A stretch of 23,962 bases of DNA from a virus. The stretch lies in the IMG/VR virus record IMGVR_UViG_3300035698_003394, positions 1-23,962 of that record; one strand, given 5' to 3'. Positions 7,004 through 15,800 of this stretch are shown here, piece after piece. The translations under genes were made by a program, and so were the position numbers. Each line of letters begins with the position of its first letter. Positions within the stretch are counted from its first letter, which is position 1. A model generated the notes under the pieces. That model saw nothing but the letters and a program-made list of their open reading frames with translations, was not told the origin of the DNA and made no database searches.

Positions 7004-8185
7004 ATGGATAGTAATAGAACTGCACTATACTATGGAGAAGAAGTTACTTGGGGTACGGCAGCTACCTGTACGTACCAGGCATTAAGATTCACAGGTGAAT
7101 CTTTTGCTTATAATATCAGCAATACTACAAGTGCTGAGATAAGGAGTGATCGTCAGGTTACAGATCTTATCCAGACTGATGCTGATGTTTCCGGGGGCTT
7201 CAATTTTGAATTTAGCTACGGGACTTTTGCAGACTTGCTTGAGGGTGCATTGTGGAGTGATTGGTCTACCCAACTTGCGATTTCTGCTTTAGGAATTGGT
7301 ATTGATGTTGCTGGTACTCTTACTGCTGGAACTGGCGCTACCGATGATACAGCTAATTTCTCTCTTGCAACTGTTGGACAGTGGATTGAGCTACGTGGTA
7401 GTTCCAATGTTACCAACAATGGGTATTACCAGATCACGGCTAAAGCAAGTTATGCGACTATGACTATAGCCCCTGTTCCTGATGCTACTGTGGCATCAGG
7501 AACAGATACTATTACAATAGTTGGATCTTATTTACGTAATGGTACGACTGAACATAGTTACACTTTTATTAGGGAACATGCCGGTCTTTCGTCCCCTTCT
7601 GCTCAGTACTTTAATTTTGTTGGTGCTGTGTGTAACTCTTTTTCACTTTCTGTTCAATCAGGATCTACTTTAACTGGTAGTTTCGATTTCATTGGAAAAA
7701 CTGCTACCCTTGCATCTGTTAATACTAATGTTAGTGGAGCAAGTGTTGCTTCCACTTACTCTATATTGAATGCTGTAACTAATGTAGCAGAGGTAAAGGA
7801 AGCGGGTTCTGATGTGGCTGATTGCTTGGTACAGGGTCTTGACTTCACTGTCGCCAATAATGTTCGTGGTTTAAAATCTATAGCTCAATTGGGGAATTGT
7901 GATATTGGTGTTGGGAAATGCGATGTAACTGGAACGCTTAATGCATTTTTCAAAGACAATTCTCTTTATGATAAGTATCTTGCTGGTACTACTTCTTACA
8001 TTTCTTTTAAGGTGGAAGATACTAGTGGAAATGCTTATATTTTTGATTTTCCGCAGATTGAATTTGAGTCTGATGGGGTAAATTCTGGTGGTCAGGATCA
8101 GGATGTAATGGAAGCCATTGGTTTTAGAGCTTACAAAGATCCTACCTATGGGTATACCATTCAGGTAAGTAAATTTGACGCTTAA
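7004..8185 (+). CDS. major tail tube protein
   Basis: This 393-residue protein should polymerise as rings around the tape measure. It matches the Phage_tube_2-type tail tube family: MDSNRTALYYGEEVTWGTA start, SAEIRSDRQVTDL near residues 43-55, SGGFNFEFSYGTFADLLEGA near 63-82. A module inserted at about 125-175 has GSSNVTNNGYYQITAKAS and the VASGTDTITIVG strand. The C-terminal half contains NVRGLKSIAQLGNCDIGVGK and FKDNSLYDKYLAGTT, and it ends in YTIQVSKFDA. It has the strongest ribosome binding site in the window (AAGGAGGAAG), fitting a very abundant product. A diverged second copy lies at 20951-22204. Its last codons contain the -35 box of the next promoter. Confidence 0.88.
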   Translation: MDSNRTALYYGEEVTWGTAATCTYQALRFTGESFAYNISNTTSAEIRSDRQVTDLIQTDADVSGGFNFEFSYGTFADLLEGALWSDWSTQLAISALGIGIDVAGTLTAGTGATDDTANFSLATVGQWIELRGSSNVTNNGYYQITAKASYATMTIAPVPDATVASGTDTITIVGSYLRNGTTEHSYTFIREHAGLSSPSAQYFNFVGAVCNSFSLSVQSGSTLTGSFDFIGKTATLASVNTNVSGASVASTYSILNAVTNVAEVKEAGSDVADCLVQGLDFTVANNVRGLKSIAQLGNCDIGVGKCDVTGTLNAFFKDNSLYDKYLAGTTSYISFKVEDTSGNAYIFDFPQIEFESDGVNSGGQDQDVMEAIGFRAYKDPTYGYTIQVSKFDA

Positions 8186-8203
8186 AGGTTGAGTTTTTAT
8201 AAT
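8175..8203 (+). promoter_or_regulatory. near-consensus sigma70 promoter
   Basis: TTGACG (8175-8180) is followed by a 17-base spacer and a perfect TATAAT (8198-8203). This is five of six and six of six consensus positions at the optimal spacing. Transcription would start near 8210. The -35 box lies inside the last codons of the tail tube gene. The next gene start is at 8276. Confidence 0.65.
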
Positions 8204-8236
8204 AGTTTATTAAAGGTTGATTTTTAATAAACTATT
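8201..8236. promoter_or_regulatory. perfect 14-bp inverted repeat over -10 and start site (candidate operator)
   Basis: AATAGTTTATTAAA (8201-8214) and TTTAATAAACTATT (8223-8236) are exact reverse complements separated by 8 bases; T8200/A8237 extends the match to 15 bp. The repeat overlaps the TATAAT box and the predicted start, where a dimeric repressor would block transcription. An outer GGTTGA/TCAACC pair (8187-8192 with 8240-8245) encloses it. In a readthrough transcript the same bases could form a hairpin. Confidence 0.55.
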
Positions 8237-8275
8237 AGATCAACCACTGGCTGTACGGATGTAGGTAATGACACT

Positions 8276-8548
8276 TTGGAATTTTCCCAGTTCCAAACAC
8301 TGCAAGAACTGGTGGAAGAACATGGAGCATCATATTTGAGTAGCTTAGTAGTCAAAAAAGGACATAAGCGATTTAGATCAGTTAAACCTTTTAATATGGG
8401 AGACACTGTTAAATTTCTTAGAGAATTTTTTATAGTAAAAGGTTACACAGGTTTTTCGTTAGGTTTTGTGGGGGAACCAAAATATAATTTCCCAATGGCA
8501 AAAACTGATTTGGTTCTAAAAAATGGGGGTATAGTTTTTATGAACTAA
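8276..8548 (+). CDS. hypothetical protein, likely moron gene
   Basis: The product has 90 residues and no recognised family. It begins at TTG (8276); the frame is open from 8231 but has no ATG there. AGG at 8263-8265 is a weak ribosome binding site about 10 bases upstream. The N-terminal third is helical (FQTLQELVEEHGASYLSSLV). The middle is basic (KKGHKRFRSV), and the rest is aromatic and probably beta-rich (FFIVKGYTGFSLGFVGEPKY). No membrane segment, signal peptide or cysteine is seen. A near-consensus promoter lies upstream and a terminator-like stem downstream, so it can be transcribed independently of the late operon. It interrupts the usual tail tube to chaperone order. The start codon is uncertain. 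Confidence 0.6.
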   Translation: MEFSQFQTLQELVEEHGASYLSSLVVKKGHKRFRSVKPFNMGDTVKFLREFFIVKGYTGFSLGFVGEPKYNFPMAKTDLVLKNGGIVFMN

Positions 8549-8562
8549 CTTTATAATAACCT

Positions 8563-8640
8563 ATTGGGTCAAATGTCTTGATGTTTGTGTGTGGTCACGT
8601 GCCCCGTGTCAGTACCCGTGAGATATTTGACCCAATTTTT
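8563..8640 (+). terminator. terminator-like 16-bp stem with structured loop
   Basis: ATTGGGTCAAATGTCT (8563-8578) pairs with AGATATTTGACCCAAT (8621-8636) over 16 bp with one G-U pair. T runs from 8636 to 8640. The 42-base loop contains CACG/CGTG pairs that could form a second hairpin. The long loop is unusual for an intrinsic terminator, so it may be weak or may be an RNA control element; AAGGGGG of the next gene follows immediately. Confidence 0.5.
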
Positions 8641-8655
8641 AAGGGGGAAATTAAA

Positions 8656-8976
8656 ATGGCAAAGGTAAGATTAGATGATTTTAACCCTAAAAGTGGTAAC
8701 TGGAATTCTTCTGATGTAATAGACTTAAAAGATTTTAATTTTAATGCAACTTTTAATAGTATTTATGGTGGAGTAGTTAGGGCTATTTTTATTGATGATA
8801 AAGGTAAATCTATTAGTAAAAAGGAGGCTATTCGTCTAAAGAAAGGGGTTGATTCTAAAAAAACTATTAAAAATAAACTTAAAAAGACTAAAATCGTAAA
8901 AAAAGATTTGACAAAGGGAAAAACTAATGATAATCTTAAAGAGGACTATGAAAGTAACGTAAAAGTTCTTGATTAA
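8656..8976 (+). CDS. small Lys-rich tail-region protein of unknown function
   Basis: The product has 106 residues. I chose ATG 8656 because AAGGGGG (8641-8647) lies ahead of it at good spacing. An in-frame ATG at 8578 exists, but that start would place the gene inside the strong stem-loop. The N-terminal half (MAKVRLDDFNPKSGNWNSSD, then DLKDFNFNATFNSIYGGVVR) looks globular. The C-terminal half is almost entirely Lys/Ser/Thr/Asp with repeated KK pairs and is probably disordered. It sits between the moron-like gene and the tail chaperones. I do not recognise the family; it may be tail-tube associated, but only its position suggests that. Confidence 0.65.
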   Translation: MAKVRLDDFNPKSGNWNSSDVIDLKDFNFNATFNSIYGGVVRAIFIDDKGKSISKKEAIRLKKGVDSKKTIKNKLKKTKIVKKDLTKGKTNDNLKEDYESNVKVLD

Positions 8977-8991
8977 CACGGGGAGGAGTAA

Positions 8992-9402
8992 ATGGCAGAT
9001 CTTAGGAGAATTTATGGTACAGACGAGAATAAAGAGATAACAGGAGTATGGCAAGATTTTGGTGATGGGATCGAAATGAAAATTGCTCGTATTGGTAATC
9101 CTAAATACCAGAAGTTATTTCAGAGGATTAGTAAACCTCATCGTAAGTCCATAAGAAGGGGCACGCTCAGAGAAGATGTCGCCGAGAAGTTGATGATTGA
9201 ATGTATGGCAGAGACAGTTCTTTTGGATTGGAAAAACATTGAGGTGGATGATGTTGCTCTTACTTATTCAAAAGAAAATGCAGTTAGGATTTTAACCGAA
9301 TTTAAAGACTTACGGGACTATGTAAATGATTTTGCAAATGACATGGAAGCGTATATGCAGGAAGATGTTGAAGAGATGGAGGAGGGCTTAAAAAACTCCT
9401 AA
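8992..9402 (+). CDS. tail assembly chaperone, short form (lambda G-like)
   Basis: This 136-residue protein sits where lambda G sits, between the tail tube and tape measure genes. The sequence fits the short chaperone form: an N-terminal segment with GVWQDFGDGIEMKIARIGNP, a central VAEKLMIECMAETVLLDWKN (W and acidic residues typical of tail chaperones that bind tape measure), and a strongly acidic end (EAYMQEDVEEMEEGLKNS). GGGGAGGAG precedes the ATG. The last codons contain the frameshift site for the extended form. Confidence 0.8.
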   Translation: MADLRRIYGTDENKEITGVWQDFGDGIEMKIARIGNPKYQKLFQRISKPHRKSIRRGTLREDVAEKLMIECMAETVLLDWKNIEVDDVALTYSKENAVRILTEFKDLRDYVNDFANDMEAYMQEDVEEMEEGLKNS

Positions 9403-9776
9403 AGTGGACTCTCAAGAATAAGAATCAATTAGATTGGTTAGAACAACTGGAAGAAGAGGGTCATGATGTAGGGTCCATATTAGAAGAAAAGCCAGAATTA
9501 ACACAAGATCTCATTCCGTTTTGGAACGCATTTAATATTCTTTCAAACTCAAGAAGTGTTGGTATGAGTATTGGGGCAATTCCACTTTCTGCATATGAGT
9601 CTTACTTTAGCATTTGGGAAATTAGAACTTTAGAAGAACGATTGGAATATTTTAGATTTGTCAGTATCTTGGATACTGAATATTTAAAATACCAAAGCGA
9701 AAAATCTAAAGCTGACAGTAAGGCAAATAAAAGTGGAAAGAGCGTCAATAGAATGCCAAAGAAAAGTATTAGATAA
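8992..9776 (+). CDS. tail assembly chaperone, -1 frameshift extended form (lambda GT-like)
   Basis: A -1 shift at A AAA AAC (9390-9396) joins the short chaperone to an open frame that ends at 9776, giving a protein of about 261 residues. The extension continues directly as LLKWTLKNKNQLDWLEQLEE and contains DLIPFWNAFNILSNSRSVG and SIWEIRTLEERLEYFRFVSI, a typical T-domain-like helical region. No start with a credible ribosome binding site lies at the beginning of the second frame; its first ATG (9564) is well inside the continuous domain. In lambda, G and GT bind the tape measure and recruit tail tube subunits at a set ratio; the same role is inferred here. Confidence 0.85.
9379..9396 (+). promoter_or_regulatory. 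-1 ribosomal frameshift site A AAA AAC with upstream SD-like stimulator
   Basis: In frame the codons are GGC TTA AAA AAC TCC TAA, so A AAA AAC (9390-9396) fits X XXY YYZ and lies only 2 codons before the zero-frame stop. GGAGGAGG (9379-9386) just upstream resembles a Shine-Dalgarno sequence, a known stimulator of -1 shifting in bacteria. I see no strong downstream hairpin. Confidence 0.8.
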
Positions 9777-9778
9777 TA

Positions 9779-9822
9779 GGGCTGTTAACCTGTTGATAGG
9801 GTTAATAGCCCTTTTCGTTTTT
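9779..9822 (+). terminator. intrinsic terminator before the tape measure gene
   Basis: GGGCTGTTAACC (9779-9790) pairs with GGTTAATAGCCC (9800-9811), 12 bp with one G-U pair and a 9-base loop, followed by TTTTCGTTTTT. It starts just after the chaperone stop and ends 13 bases before the tape measure ATG. There is no room for a promoter in between. Confidence 0.85.
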
Positions 9823-9835
9823 AAAGTGAGATGAT

Positions 9836-12800
9836 ATGCCAGCTATTAATATAGTTATAAGCGAAAAGGGTTTAACAGAGGTCAAAAGTGCTTTAGATAG
9901 GTTGCAGACCTCTTTAAAGAAGGGGAAAACTGCGGCTGATGCTCTTAAAGATTCCTTTGGTAAAATGCCTACGGAAAAAGTAGTCGGTTTACTAGGTAAA
10001 GTACAAACTGGAGTTGAAAAATTAGAAAAGACTATAACTAAATATGATAAAGCTTTAGCAGAGGCTAAAGCTACCAGCGGACAATATGCTAAAGCCGTTG
10101 AGGAATTGGGTAAAAAATATGGTAAAACAGATGAAGCATTAAAAAGATGGCTTCCTTCTTTGAAGAAAGCTGAGGCAGCTATAAATAAAGAAGCTATGGC
10201 TCTGAATGCTGTTGGTAAAGCAGGAAGTAAATATTATAAAGAAACCAGTCGTATGAAGGTAATGAATGATCAATTAACTAAATCTACTAAAGCGGCTACT
10301 TCAGCACAAAATAAACTCAATGCAAGTACTAATAAAGGAAGTAAAGGTTTTGTTGGATTACTTCCTCATGTTGCTGCTGTTACCTTATCTTATATGGCTA
10401 TGAGGAGAGCAGTTAGAGCCGCAGTGGGTGCTATTGCTCTTGGAGTAGAATTTGAACAGCAAATGGCTTTAGTTGGGGGTATTGTTAGGGCAACCATAGA
10501 AGATTTTAAAATGTTGGAGGAGGCAGCAAAAAAAGCTGGTGAAACAACCGTTTGGACAGCAACAGAATCAGCAAAAGCTTTGCGATTTTTAGGTATGGCT
10601 GGTTTCTCTGCTGCGGAAAGTATATCTTCATTAACAGGAGTTCTTAATTTGGCATTAATTGGTGAATTGGATTTGTCTCGTGCCACTGATATTGCCACTG
10701 ATACATTACGTGCTTTTGGTTTAGAAGCAGTCGAACTGGATAGAATTGTTGATGTGATGGTTGGTACTATTACTCGTAGTAATACCAATATTGAAAAGAT
10801 GGGAATGGCAATGAAATTTGTTGCACCTATTGCGGCAAAACTTGGGTATGAAATTGAAGAAGTTTCCGCAATGATTGGTGTTCTCTCGCAATCAGGTATC
10901 AAATCAGGTATGGCAGGACGTTCTCTTCGTATGTCTTTCCTTAGATCCGCAGATGCAGCAATTAAATTAGGTATGGAATCAACTAATTTGATGGATATTT
11001 TGAAGGAACTTAACAGTAGAGATCTCTCTCCAGTAGTACTTACATCTACTTTAAAAGATTTATTTGGGCTTAGAGCTACTCCAGCTATGTTAACTTTGAT
11101 GGCTGGTATTGAACAAGTTGAAAAATTTACAGAAACATTACAAGATGCCACTGGTGAAACCGATGAGTTTATTGAACGCTTAAATACTGTTGATGTTGCG
11201 TGGCGTAAATTAAAATCCGTAATAACTGATGTAGCTATTGAAATATTTACGCAGTATTCTGAAGAAATTAAAAAATCATTACAAGATATTACTGTTTGGA
11301 TGAAAGATAATAAAAGTACAATAAAGGCATTTTTTGCCATGTTTGTTGATGGTCCAAAGGCTGCTATTGTAGTAATAAAAGAACTTCTTGAAAGTTTACG
11401 TGAGTTAGCTACATTTGGTGGTCTTCTTGACGTTTTTTTTAAACAACCAGAAGGAAGTCCTGGTTGGGCTTCTGCCATACCAGATACATTGGTTGATATT
11501 GAAAATTGGTGGAATGATGTTGGAAAATTAACTAAAGAAGGGGAAGTTGCACTTGATAAATATGCTGAAAAATTAACGAAGCTTTCCGAAGTAGCGGCTA
11601 AAGTTCCTGTTGATTTATCTGCTGTAAAGTACATAAATCCAATGAGTTATATGGATGAAAGTGATTTAGATGCTTATCTTGAGCTAATTACATTGACTGA
11701 AAAACACTATGCGATTATCAAAAAAATAGCAAAACCAATGGCGGATATTGAATGGACACCTGGAGGTTTCCAAGAAGTTGAAGATTTTGCTGGTAGTTTA
11801 GATATGACGACAAAGAGTGGCAAAGCACTTGAAAAAGAACTTAAAAAATTAGCGGATATTGAATGGACACCTGGAGGTTTCCAAGAAGTTGAAGATTTTG
11901 CTGGTAGTTTAGATATGACGACAAAAAGTGCCAAGACTCTTAAAAAGGAATTAAAAAAATTAGCGGATATTGAATGGACTCCAGGTGGATTTAGAGAAGC
12001 TGAAGACTTTGCTGGTAGTTTAGATATGACGACAAAAAGTGCCAAGACTCTTGAAAAAGAACTTAAAAAATTAGCAGATGTTGAATGGTTGCCGGGTGGA
12101 TTTAGAGAAGCTGAAGACTTTGCTGGTAGTTTGGATACTGTTAGTAAAAGTGCTAAAGCACTTGAAAAAGAACTTAAAAAATTAGCGGATATTGAATGGA
12201 CTCCAGGTGGATTTAGAGAGGCTGAAGATTTTGCTGGTAGTTTAGATAGTATAACAGAAAGTAGTAAAAAATTAAAAACTGCGTTAGAAAAATTAGCAGA
12301 TGTTGAATGGTTGCCGGGTGGATTTAGAGAAGCTGAAGACTTTGCTGGTAGTATAGAATTTATCAGTAAATTTGATGCTGAGGTACTTAAGCAGACATTT
12401 GCTATGTCGGAAACTCTTTTCAAGATTTCAGATGCTGCCATAAAAAAGCGGCTTTTGAATGAAACTAATTTAGTAGTAGAGGCGTATGCGCAACGTTTAG
12501 ATGTTTCTCAAATGTATGCTAATGATGAATTTGGTTTTATTAAAGCCATAAATGCTTTTACCGTAAGTGAACTTAAAAAACGTGTGAGTGAAGAATTACG
12601 GATTATACAGACCAGAACTAAGGATATAAAAGAAGAATTAGCCAAGTTAGCAGAAATTGAGTGGCTTCCTGGTGGTTTTAGAGAGGCAGAAGACTTTGAC
12701 AGTAGTTATATACCAAAGGATACCGTAGATAAAGATGAACAGTTGTTAAAGCAACAGTTAAATGCCCAACGTCAATTCTATAAAGCAATGGGGAAATTAA

Positions 12801-15800
12801 GTGCTGAGTACCTTGACCAATATATGTTGGGCGTAGATCTTGAATATGAAAATTACATTGTAAAACTTGGCCTAAAACTAAAAGCTGGGCAGGCGTATAC
12901 TACTGCACAGATTAAACTTCTTAATGAGCTTAATAAATGGAGAAAAAAATCAGAAGATAAACCCTTTGAAGATGCAATAAAAAATGCTAAAGGAGCTTTT
13001 ACAGGAAATATTTTTGGTGATTCCTCAGATCAAAGTATCAATAATATGAACAAAAGTTTGGAGACTTTACTTGATACTTATAATAATTTAGCTGAAACTA
13101 TGGAGTATATGAATGCTTTAGAAGAAAAAAATCTTCAAATGAAAAAACAAGCAGGGGCAATGGACCCTTCCGATATTAATGATTTAATAGTACGTCAAAA
13201 ATTACAAGAAAAAATAGCTGTAAATGAAAAAAAATTATTTCAATTAAATGCTGTATCTGTAGCATCTCAAGCTGGAGCATGGGGTGAGTTATTTGGAAAT
13301 GTTTCCCAGATGATGGAAAAAAATTCCAAAGAACGTGAGATGTTTGAAAAAGCGCAGATAGCTGCAACAATGGTTCAAATAGGAATGCAAGCTGTATCGG
13401 CTATAGCTGGTGCAGCAGCAGGTATTGGTCCTACAGGATTTATAACTATGGCTGCTATGGCTGCTGCTATGGCATCATTATTATCTCAAATAGGAATGTC
13501 TGTAAGTGGAGGTGGAGCAACAGCACCACAAGCAGCATCTACAGTTTTAGGTGCAGCGGCAGGAACTGGAAGTGAATCAATAAGTAATTCCTATGAAATG
13601 TTAAAAGAGACAAATGCCGATCAGTACAACGAATTGAAAAAAATCTATAATGAATTACAGGATTTAAATCAAAATATTACTGGTTTAGTAACGGCGGTTA
13701 TAAAAGGTGGTGCGGAAGGTTTTAGTGGAGCAGAAGCCTCTTTTGAAAAGGGTCCTGGTTCAAAATTATCAGATTGGTTTACAGATTATATGTCAGACAC
13801 ATATTTCATAGATCCAATATTGAAAAATGTTGTACCTTTAATAGGAAGTCTCATAGATGGAATACTGGGAGGAGCTGAAGAAACTCGTCCACTTTATGGT
13901 GGCATTAGAGTTGGTGACATTTCAATTAAAGATATTTTAAATGATATTACCGCAGACGTTGACTACTATCAAAAATGGATAAAAGAAACTTCAAAATCAT
14001 GGCTTACTGGAGGAGGACAAGACAACGAATATTTTGAAACTATAAAAAAAGCTTCTGACAAAGTTAAAGAATTGTTTACAAAAATCTTTAAGAATATATC
14101 CGAAACAATGGTAGCATTAGGTGAAGTTCTTCTTGGTGAAGATGGAATAGAAGCTGTTAAAAATTATGTGATGGATTTAGGTGATATAAATTTAAATGGT
14201 TTAGACACTGAAGGTATTAGTAAGGCTATCAATGAGGCTATAGCTAACATGACTGATAAAATGGCTGAAGATCTTTTTGGAGATCTTATCAGTCAATATC
14301 AGAAGGTTGGGGAAGGTATGGCTGAAACAGCCATCCGAGTTGTTATGGAGATGGCCATTGTTGATGAAATGCTAAAACTTACAGGTCAATCTTTTGAAGC
14401 TGTTGCTGATGAAGAAGGAACTGTAATAGAAAAGACTTTAGCATTCAGTCAAGCTTTAATTGCTGTTGCTGGAGATTTAGAAACTTTAACCGATATTGTA
14501 GCTACATATTATGAAGAATTTACTACTGATGCCCAGAAACAAATTGATCTTTACAATAATTTATCAGATGCTATGTCGGCACTTGGAGTTGCACTACCTA
14601 GTACAAGACAAGGATTTGTTGACCTGTTAGAATCTATTGATATGGATGACGGCATAGATGATGAAGCTGATATGGAATTATATGTTGCCTTATTAAAATT
14701 AGCAGAAGCAACAAGTGCTTACTATGATGTTGTGGAAGCATCTATTCAAACTATTATTGACGCAAAGAGGGAAATAACAGGTACAGAGGATAAGGGAGCT
14801 TTACAGGATATAGCAGATAGATATGGGATTTCAACTTCTGATATGGATTTAGATTGGGCAAATAGTACTATTTCTACTTTTTTATCTATGTCTGAGAAAG
14901 ACATTATGGCGTACGCAGATTCATTAGGAATTACTACTGAGGAACTTGTCAACGATATTATGACTATCTGGGGTACTTTGGAAGATGGTACTCAGAAATT
15001 AGAAGATTTGGCAGCAGCTATACAGAAAATAACGGATACTTTGCAAATTGTTTTTGATGTCATAGAAAGATTTAATTGGGATGCTGCTAATCCAGGTGGT
15101 ACGGATGTAGATTACATTGTAAAAAAATTATGGGAAATTAAAGATAAAATGGATCTTGGTTTAGGTGGAATTGCTGATTTAGATCAGGCATCACAACTTT
15201 TGAACGATTGGTATTTTGCATCTGCCGCAGAAATAGAATCAAAATATAAAGCCATATATGAGCAAGAAAAATTAATAGATCAATGGGAAGAATTAGTAGA
15301 TAAAACTGCGGAAATGGTAAAAGCTATTCAAGATACCATTATTGATATAAAGTATTCTGATTTTAATACTAGTATTCCTAAACAAATACTTGAGGAAGCA
15401 AAATTTGATTACAATCAACTATTAACAGAGGCAGAAACAGGAAATTCTGATGCTGCTCAAGAGTATCTTAATTTTATTAATACTTATTTAAGTTCCGCTA
15501 GATCAGAATTTGGTTCTTCTCAAGCATATCAAGCTATTTACGATTCTGTAATGGGTGATTTAGAAAGACTAAAAGGTCTTGGTTTCTATGATCCTAATTT
15601 AGAACCTCCTGAAGACCCTGCGGATCTTGAAGATGAATATGAGAATTGGTTAGCAGATTCAGGTTATGGAACAGAGATGGAAGCTTTAAATACCACCTTC
15701 ACTAATGCTGCTGAATGGATTAGTAAAGCCATGACTAGTATACAAAATGGTATATTTTTAGATATTAATTGGGATAATTACGATGGTGATGCAAAGGAAG

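Noticed and set aside
8908-8934. Possible promoter TTGACA with GATAAT.
   Set aside because: The -35 is perfect but the spacer is only 15 bases and it lies in coding Lys/Asp-rich sequence; not strong enough to list.
8578-8976. Start of the Lys-rich gene at ATG 8578.
   Set aside because: That ATG is buried at the top of the 16-bp stem and has no ribosome binding site, whereas ATG 8656 has AAGGGGG at proper distance.
9564-9776. Independent 70-codon gene.
   Set aside because: It is the end of the -1 frame open from the slippery site; there is no ribosome binding site at 9564 and the protein domain begins upstream of it.
11741-12406. CRISPR-like array.
   Set aside because: The 111-bp units are in frame, encode conserved protein repeats, and have no unique spacers between short identical repeats.
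10390-12441. Long open frames on the - strand opposite the tape measure gene.
   Set aside because: They are out of phase shadows of an Ala/Lys-rich repeat-containing gene, with no ribosome binding site and low-complexity Ser/Ala-rich products.
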